Both the position numbers and the translations under genes were made by a program. Below the pieces are notes generated by a model. It was not told where the DNA came from, searched no databases, and was given only the letters and a program-made list of their open reading frames with translations. From a virus, in IMG/VR virus record IMGVR_UViG_3300027759_000087, positions 1 through 64,000 of that record: DNA of 64,000 nt; one strand, 5' to 3'. The first letter of the stretch is position 1, and every line of letters begins with the position of its first letter. Positions 59,256 through 64,000 of this stretch are shown here, piece by piece.

Positions 59256-60356
59256 TTATTTACGATCTTCTTTGTCAGTAGCCTGTGCAATATACTTGCC
59301 GTATTTTGCGTGGAATGCATCAAAACATTTGATTTCGTCCGGATCCAATGGCAATTTGTAAGTGCTCAATGCCAATTTAGTTCCCATAATAACCAATTCT
59401 GTTTCAAAATTGTCCATCATAAACTGGAAGAAATAGTTAGTTTGATCATTCCAATTCTTGGCATTCTTTTCGCAAGCATCTTTCAATTCGTAGCACAAAG
59501 ATACAGTCAAAGAATACATGGCACTAATTTCCTTAGTTTTCAGTTCTTTAACTTTGCCACTCAAAATGTCTGTAGGGTTAGGCATTTTGCTTGCATGTTT
59601 ACGGTGTGCCATAAACTTAAGAGCAAGACCTTCACCAACCGAACCGCTAACCAAATCAGTCAACGTATCTGCATCGCAGTCGTCGTCATGCAACAGTTCG
59701 CTAACAAACGACCAGCTACGTGGAGTAGCAAAAGAGCGTGAACTAGACTTTGGATCAAAGTCATACAAGTCTTTCTTACTGAAAGTCAAAAAGCCTACAA
59801 CTTCTTGATGAATCTTATTGTCAACAGCCCAGTCAAAATAGTCGTCCCAGTCAACTGTCATTTCTAAGTGAACAAAACGGTTAGCCAACGGAGCAGGCAT
59901 ACGGAATGTAACACCTTTGTCAGTTTCACGGTTACCAGCCGCTACCATTACAACATTGTCTGGCAAACTGTAAGTACCAACACGGCGATTCAAAATCAGC
60001 TGATAAGCCGCGGCCTGTACACTAGGTGCCGCACTGTTCATTTCGTCCATGAACAGGATAATTGTTTTATGTTTCTTAGCAAGTTCTGCATCTGGCAATT
60101 CGCTAGGAGGTGCCCAAACCATTTTGCTAGTGTTAGAATCAAAGTAAGGAATACCTTTAATGTCAGTAGGTTCCCAAAGACTCAAACGAACGTCGATTAC
60201 ATGAGCATCGAGTTCAGTACCAAGTTGTTTAATAATATCGGATTTACCAATTCCGGGAGGACCCCACAGGAAGATTGGACGTTTGTTTTTGAACGCTTTA
60301 CGCAGGGATTTTTTTGCGCCTTTTGGTCCAACTGTGCGGCTGTTAACTTCTGCCAT
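59256..60356 (-). CDS. MoxR-family AAA+ ATPase
   Basis: 366 residues. Walker A G32-P-P-G-I-G-K38-S, Walker B ILFMDE (D104-E105), sensor 1 AAGN (N142) and the MoxR-type segment WAPPSELPDA are present. APLANRFVHLEMTVDWDDYFDW (about 155-176) is the usual post-sensor region. It should form a hexamer and remodel a target together with the VWA-domain protein encoded next. It has its own consensus promoter upstream, while the VWA gene has another, so the two can be regulated separately. Confidence 0.93.
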   Translation of the reverse strand: MAEVNSRTVGPKGAKKSLRKAFKNKRPIFLWGPPGIGKSDIIKQLGTELDAHVIDVRLSLWEPTDIKGIPYFDSNTSKMVWAPPSELPDAELAKKHKTIILFMDEMNSAAPSVQAAAYQLILNRRVGTYSLPDNVVMVAAGNRETDKGVTFRMPAPLANRFVHLEMTVDWDDYFDWAVDNKIHQEVVGFLTFSKKDLYDFDPKSSSRSFATPRSWSFVSELLHDDDCDADTLTDLVSGSVGEGLALKFMAHRKHASKMPNPTDILSGKVKELKTKEISAMYSLTVSLCYELKDACEKNAKNWNDQTNYFFQFMMDNFETELVIMGTKLALSTYKLPLDPDEIKCFDAFHAKYGKYIAQATDKEDRK

Positions 60357-60416
60357 TTTGCATTTCCTTTAAGTTACGGGTTTAAATTGCTAGGTAATCT
60401 TTTACGCTATGTAAGT

Positions 60417-60445
60417 ATTATAGCACCGCAATGGAACTTAGTCAA
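60417..60445 (-). promoter_or_regulatory. Sigma-70 promoter of the MoxR gene
   Basis: Minus strand TTGACT (60440-60445), 17-nt spacer, TATAAT (60417-60422). Same hexamers and spacing as the gp55 promoter. The -35 box overlaps the stop codon of the upstream gene. The leader to the ATG at 60356 is about 50 nt; AAAGGAAA near 60363-60370 is the ribosome site. Nothing else is seen in the 85-nt gap. Confidence 0.88.
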
Positions 60446-60840
60446 GCAGAATCTTCAGTACTTTGCCTATTTTTCATGGCCTTAATCAGCCCAAATTTAC
60501 GAATGTCATCTGAAAACATATAAAGCTCAAAACTTTTCTTTTCAGAAAATACAGTAATACTTTGATTGGTAAGGTAGTATGGGCAGTCAATGTATCTGTC
60601 CATAAAAATGATTGTTTGGGGACTTAAATCGATTGGTTCGGTAAACGGAATTTCATAACTTGCCAAATCCAATTCAGCAGTTAAAAATTCGTAGCCATCT
60701 TCGGTAAGCCTGAGCCCGCCGCTAAGTTTAGTTCTGTTGTTTATAAACCACTTTCTTTGAAATATCTTGACATTAGTATCATCGCTACTTTTGTCCCAAT
60801 ATTTTAAAAAGATTTTAGTGTATGTTTCTTTTGATATCAT
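60442..60840 (-). CDS. Small protein, unknown function
   Basis: 132 residues: KETYTKIFLKYWDKSSD, RTKLSGGLRLTEDGYEFL, PQTIIFMDRYIDCPYYLT, FSEKKSFELYMFSDDIRKFG. The compact alpha/beta pattern is known from many T4-like phages of water, but no function is assigned to my knowledge. Possible DNA-binding winged-helix character (GGLRLTEDGYEFL resembles a wing region) is inference only. It overlaps the upstream gene by 4 nt. Confidence 0.68.
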   Translation of the reverse strand: MISKETYTKIFLKYWDKSSDDTNVKIFQRKWFINNRTKLSGGLRLTEDGYEFLTAELDLASYEIPFTEPIDLSPQTIIFMDRYIDCPYYLTNQSITVFSEKKSFELYMFSDDIRKFGLIKAMKNRQSTEDSA

Positions 60841-61121
60841 TTAACTACAGTACCGGTGGTAAGTTTGTAAACGTCAAACTCCTTGGTGCCAAAAGTTAAA
60901 TTTAATTTTTTTGCTAGATTGATTGCATGACCAGGGTTGCTAAAACTTGTCTTTTTATACTTAGGGCCTGGATAACTTGTAACACTACTAAAAGACTTGA
61001 GATTGAACGGCTCGCCTTTGTAGAATACTGCCCAAATGGCTTCAGACTCCAAAACCTGTTCGGCTTTGTAAGTCTTTTTGTTTATGTATTCTAGTAATAC
61101 TTTTGGTTTTGGTCGACTCAT
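60837..61121 (-). CDS. Small basic protein, unknown function
   Basis: 94 residues, basic, with beta-rich segments (EAIWAVFYKGEPFNLKSF) and FSNPGHAINLAKKLNLTFG. No domain recognised. A late-type box lies 26 nt upstream (61147-61155), unlike the MoxR/VWA genes downstream, and a 4-nt overlap couples it to the next gene. Confidence 0.65.
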   Translation of the reverse strand: MSRPKPKVLLEYINKKTYKAEQVLESEAIWAVFYKGEPFNLKSFSSVTSYPGPKYKKTSFSNPGHAINLAKKLNLTFGTKEFDVYKLTTGTVVK

Positions 61122-61146
61122 AATATACGTCTCGATATGTACGTAT

Positions 61147-61155
61147 ATATTTATC
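61147..61155 (-). promoter_or_regulatory. Late-type promoter box before the 94- and 132-residue genes
   Basis: GATAAATAT on the minus strand, 26 nt before the start at 61121. It is followed by an inverted repeat ACGTATAT/ATATACGT (61141-61148 and 61123-61130), and TACGTA appears here as at two other late boxes. Confidence 0.6.
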
Positions 61156-61403
61156 TATTTTTGCTCTCCAAAGCCACCACCGTCGAGTTGTATATTAACT
61201 ACTTCATTAGCACTAGATTGTTTTAATGCATGAAACAAGCTCTCATAATCCTGTGTTAATTTAGCCAACACTTCCGTAAGAGTTATATTAAGCAATCTAG
61301 CCTGTTGAATAGTCATTTTAAGTTCTTTTTGTTGACTAAGTTCTGCGGCCTTCAACAGTTGTGCAAACTGCATTAAAGATGCAGTATTAACTGGATTTTG
61401 CAT
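61155..61403 (-). CDS. Small helical protein, unknown function
   Basis: 82 residues, strongly helical and Gln/Leu-rich (SLMQFAQLLKAAELSQQKEL, QARLLNITLTEVLAKLTQDY), ending in GGGFGEQK. A coiled-coil or tail-chaperone-like fold is possible, but there is no family evidence. The start overlaps the preceding gene by 17 nt, an unusually long overlap, so the true start could be a later codon. Confidence 0.6.
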   Translation of the reverse strand: MQNPVNTASLMQFAQLLKAAELSQQKELKMTIQQARLLNITLTEVLAKLTQDYESLFHALKQSSANEVVNIQLDGGGFGEQK

Positions 61404-61872
61404 TTGCTAGTACCGCCTTCATTTCAAATTCACTAGTAAACGGTCCTTTATTAGGATAACGTTCAATAGTAATTAGTTTAGGACAAAAACTTCGAACCCA
61501 ACCTTTTTCAAATTTAATTGTATAGTATCCTGCACAATATAAGCTCTTACTTGCATTGCTTTTAGTAAACAATGGTAACTTACGTTTTACATCGTACATA
61601 CTGTTATAAGGTTTGCACATTGCCGGGAAACCATGTACTTCATATGTTTCAGGCTCTGCAGAAGTTACTTTAACTTTGGTATTCTTTAAAAAGAATTCTT
61701 TACCAAATTGTTTTTGTAAATCTTCTTTTTTGTTAAACATTACTTCACCGTTAGTGCTCGATAACACAAACCGATTATTTTCTTTTTTGTGTAGTGTAGC
61801 AATTTTAGTGCCGTCTCGTTCTACTATCCAAAATTTGCCATCTACGATGGGCTTTGCGTGTATCTCTGTCAT
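61387..61872 (-). CDS. Conserved-type phage protein, unknown function
   Basis: 161 residues. Segments GKFWIVERDGTKIATLHKKE, YEVHGFPAMCKPYNSMYDVK, KSLYCAGYYTIKFEKGWVRS and FCPKLITIERYPNKGPF are reminiscent of a protein widespread in cyanophage-like T4 relatives, whose function I do not know. Two beta-rich halves are likely. Upstream (61873-61939) is 67 nt with a GAGG ribosome site and TTATAAAA, which is not clearly a promoter. Confidence 0.7.
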   Translation of the reverse strand: MTEIHAKPIVDGKFWIVERDGTKIATLHKKENNRFVLSSTNGEVMFNKKEDLQKQFGKEFFLKNTKVKVTSAEPETYEVHGFPAMCKPYNSMYDVKRKLPLFTKSNASKSLYCAGYYTIKFEKGWVRSFCPKLITIERYPNKGPFTSEFEMKAVLANAKSS

Positions 61873-61939
61873 AGTTATTACCTCACAATTATCTGTCTTA
61901 TTAGGACATGTTTTTTATAAGCACATTCTTCAATGTACA

Positions 61940-62653
61940 TTATTCTTCCTTTGATGCTATTTCGTTAGCAAGCTGTTCGTAAATCTCATTATCCATAAAA
62001 GGATAAAATGCAAATCCTTCTTTTAATTCAGGAGTAATTGCATGATCTAACCATATGTCAAATGCAATGCTTACTCGAGGTGTTTTCCCTCGATACACAT
62101 CAGTATAGTGTGGCAAGCACGATGGAAATATTGTTACTCCGCCTTTTATATTATCAAACCCATTAAAATCTCTTGCTTCAAATGGTGGAGAATACATTGT
62201 CTTAGTATGATAGTTATCTAAATGCATATTACCACTTAGGTACGCACTAGACTCGGAACCATGCGAATGTTTAGTAATAGCTTTATTATCTTTAATAACA
62301 TTAAACCAACAAACTACACTAGAAGCTCTTATTGCGCTAAGATCCTGAATAACAAATTCTAAATATGATTTACGTAAGAATTTTAATAGATCTTTTAGTT
62401 CTGGTAACTCTGTATGAAAATCAAATAAATTATATTGCCCGGATCGACTAGTAACACTTTCGTAACCTAATCCAGTTCCGTGATCGTTATTTGAAGGATA
62501 ATCATTTAAAATTTGTTCTTCCTTAATCAACAACCACTCGCGAATTTTATCTACTTTTTCTGTGTCGTTCCAATGATCATGGCCTACTGGGAAATTCCAA
62601 GTTGGCGCATACTCGCTTAACGGAAATCCACTTTTTAATCTTTGAATTTTCAT
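61940..62653 (-). CDS. 2OG-Fe(II) oxygenase superfamily protein, first of a tandem pair
   Basis: 237 residues. The core contains KHSHGSESSAYLSGNMHLDN (about 128-147), the strand-with-His region of the double-stranded beta-helix, and later GVTIFPSCLPHYTDVYRGKT and RVSIAFDIW, which provide the distal His and the 2-oxoglutarate-binding Arg. Such enzymes hydroxylate or otherwise oxidise proteins, nucleotides or small molecules; relatives are very common in marine T4-like phages with unproven substrates. It overlaps the next gene by 4 nt. Confidence 0.8.
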   Translation of the reverse strand: MKIQRLKSGFPLSEYAPTWNFPVGHDHWNDTEKVDKIREWLLIKEEQILNDYPSNNDHGTGLGYESVTSRSGQYNLFDFHTELPELKDLLKFLRKSYLEFVIQDLSAIRASSVVCWFNVIKDNKAITKHSHGSESSAYLSGNMHLDNYHTKTMYSPPFEARDFNGFDNIKGGVTIFPSCLPHYTDVYRGKTPRVSIAFDIWLDHAITPELKEGFAFYPFMDNEIYEQLANEIASKEE

Positions 62654-63297
62654 ATACTTTCCTTAAATTGTTTTAGCTCTTGTAATCTATTAGGATCACC
62701 AAACGTTCCATCAAACCATGTGTTAAAAGACAGTACACATCGGACATTAGGGTTAAGTCCTTGCCCGTCAACTGAATGATATGTTTGCGATGGAAATAAA
62801 ATCAAACGTCCAGTTTTGACTGATAACTCGTTCCAATCAGCAGTCCATGGCTGATCGGTACAACTAGGGTCAGTTTCCCAGTCAATAAACGGTGTTGAAT
62901 GCCCGCCAGATTTAGAATGAAAACGTATTCCTTGAGATCCTTCAGGCGCCATAACATAGTAAGCACCGCTAATTATACTGTTTGGGTGTGCATGAATAAA
63001 CAGTTGTTGCACTACATTTTTATGCATTAGACACCAACTTTGTGTTATTTTTAATTTACTAGATGTAGCCATGACATTTTTAGTATAATTATCAATGCGG
63101 CTTTGAATCCAGTTTCTTAATGTAGGTGCGTGGGTTTCTAAAATATAATTATTTTTAGTAGTATTAAACTGCCCTGTATTATAGGATGCATTGTAAGCAG
63201 TAGCCAACAATTGATCATGATCCTCAACAGGAATATCAATATTATCTACAACCTCAACAGCGGTTGGAAATAGTAAATGTAATTTACTATTACTCAT
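62650..63297 (-). CDS. 2OG-Fe(II) oxygenase superfamily protein, second of a tandem pair
   Basis: 215 residues. QLFIHAHPNSIISGAYYVMA and later GRLILFPSQTYHSVDGQGLN with RCVLSFNTWFDG form the beta-helix core with two His ligands and the Arg. The N-terminal LHLLFPTAVEVVDNIDIPVE is the usual start of this phage subfamily. Paralogous in fold but not closely similar to the neighbour. Start and stop are coupled to flanking genes (1-nt and 4-nt overlaps). Confidence 0.85.
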   Translation of the reverse strand: MSNSKLHLLFPTAVEVVDNIDIPVEDHDQLLATAYNASYNTGQFNTTKNNYILETHAPTLRNWIQSRIDNYTKNVMATSSKLKITQSWCLMHKNVVQQLFIHAHPNSIISGAYYVMAPEGSQGIRFHSKSGGHSTPFIDWETDPSCTDQPWTADWNELSVKTGRLILFPSQTYHSVDGQGLNPNVRCVLSFNTWFDGTFGDPNRLQELKQFKESI

Positions 63298-63794
63298 TAC
63301 TCGGGCTTTGGAAATTCTTCACTAAACGGCCAACTTGTACTAGGGTTAGGCTTGGCTCTTAGTTTAACATTTTCTTCAATTATTGTGCCATCTTCTTCAC
63401 ACAAGCTAACTTGATACGGAGCATCAATGAGTAAGTAATCATCTTCAACTTGCCAATCGTGTTCACCATCAAACAACCAGCCAGCACCGCCTTCATGATA
63501 AGCAGTTTCAAATGCTTCTTTTTGCTCGTCGGTAAAGTCATCGCTATATTCAAAATAGCAAGCAACTCCATCTTCAAGTTCCGATCCCCACCCAAAGTCT
63601 GTCTTTGCGTATGCTTGTGTTGCGCCTTCGTAGGGAAGATTTATATCCATGTCTGCTTCAACAAACCCTTGTCCCCAGCGATAGTGGTCTTCGATATTGA
63701 CCCAACTAGTAGAACCGTCAGCATTGTCTCGAAACAGTTCTATACACCAGCAGATGCTTTTCTTATGTAAAGGTTTGATTAAGTATACAGACAT
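63297..63794 (-). CDS. Acidic protein, unknown function
   Basis: 165 residues, acidic. Motifs KSICWCIELFRDNADGSTSW, DEQKEAFETAYHEGGAGWLF, DGEHDWQVEDDYLLIDAPYQ and VSLCEEDGTIIEEN suggest a compact alpha/beta protein. I do not recognise a family with a known function. Pro-rich C-terminal end (KPNPSTSWPFSEEFPKP). It overlaps the oxygenase start by one base, hence the same transcript. Confidence 0.68.
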   Translation of the reverse strand: MSVYLIKPLHKKSICWCIELFRDNADGSTSWVNIEDHYRWGQGFVEADMDINLPYEGATQAYAKTDFGWGSELEDGVACYFEYSDDFTDEQKEAFETAYHEGGAGWLFDGEHDWQVEDDYLLIDAPYQVSLCEEDGTIIEENVKLRAKPNPSTSWPFSEEFPKPE

Positions 63795-63803
63795 TATTCT
63801 TCC

Positions 63804-63995
63804 TTATTGATCTAAAGGTAAGTTATTCCATTCTTTAACTAGAGCAAGTACTTCTTCTTCTGTGTTGCACAGAGTCTTTGTATTTGACCAATCTTCTTTT
63901 TTATTGCGACCACCAATTTCTACCATCCAACCGTTGTCGTAACGATTGATAGTGATTTGTTCATTTACTTTTGCTAATTTAGATAGTTGTGACAT
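63804..63995 (-). CDS. Very small protein at the right edge
   Basis: 63 residues, complete in the window. ITINRYDNGWMVEIGGR looks like a beta hairpin with an RYDNGW motif, followed by a helix (EEEVLALVKEWNNL). Small proteins with this N-R-Y-D-N-G-W pattern occur in many T4-like phages; function unknown. It is 9 nt upstream of the acidic protein gene. Confidence 0.65.
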   Translation of the reverse strand: MSQLSKLAKVNEQITINRYDNGWMVEIGGRNKKEDWSNTKTLCNTEEEVLALVKEWNNLPLDQ

Positions 63996-64000
63996 TTAGT

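Overview
The window is a 64 kb piece of a large T4-superfamily (contractile-tail) phage genome. The diagnostic set is the prohead protease (gp21, cut by the left edge), a gp67-like core protein, portal gp20, the late sigma factor gp55, recombination proteins gp46/gp47, and baseplate proteins gp26, gp53, gp5, gp25, gp6 and a tube initiator. A+T-rich composition, tandem 2OG-Fe(II) oxygenases, FAD-dependent thymidylate synthase and many fibre domains familiar from aquatic viromes suggest an aquatic host, but nothing here identifies it. I saw no tRNA, CRISPR array, integrase or insertion sequence.

Layout. 1-5.6 kb (minus): head genes and a probable tape-measure protein. 5.6-6.7 kb (plus): gp26-like hub/tail chaperone with a textbook -1 ribosomal frameshift signal that adds a second reading frame. 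6.7-13.0 kb (minus): from a consensus sigma-70 promoter at 13.05 kb, gp55, gp47, gp46, a PIG-L deacetylase, a small ORF and a SegE-like GIY-YIG endonuclease, then about 470 nt of strongly structured non-coding sequence, then a putative internal head protein. 13.1-51.6 kb (plus): the baseplate and fibre block, dominated by a single 5953-codon gene at the gp7 position, then two families of duplicated fibre proteins and a glycine-rich tip protein. 51.6-55.8 kb (plus): a coupled cassette of four glycosyltransferase-like proteins and two unknowns behind its own sigma-70-type promoter. 55.8-64 kb (minus): thyX, several small unknowns, a MoxR ATPase plus VWA/metallopeptidase pair with strong sigma-70 promoters, more small unknowns and two 2OG oxygenases.

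Regulation is visible as two promoter classes. Sigma-70-type sites with exact 17-nt spacers drive gp55-gp47-gp46, moxR, vwa and the glycosyltransferase cassette. A T4-like late box (core ATAAATA, usually GATAAATAT) precedes the structural units. The gp55 promoter and the late promoter of the baseplate block sit back to back in one 80-nt gap, so the early product is the sigma that should fire its divergent neighbour.

The most notable observations are the gp26 frameshift signal, the 5953-residue baseplate protein, the structured RNA beside the homing endonuclease, and the MoxR/VWA pair whose promoter carries a perfect palindrome between -35 and -10. The only stretch over 300 bases without a gene is 7688-8187.
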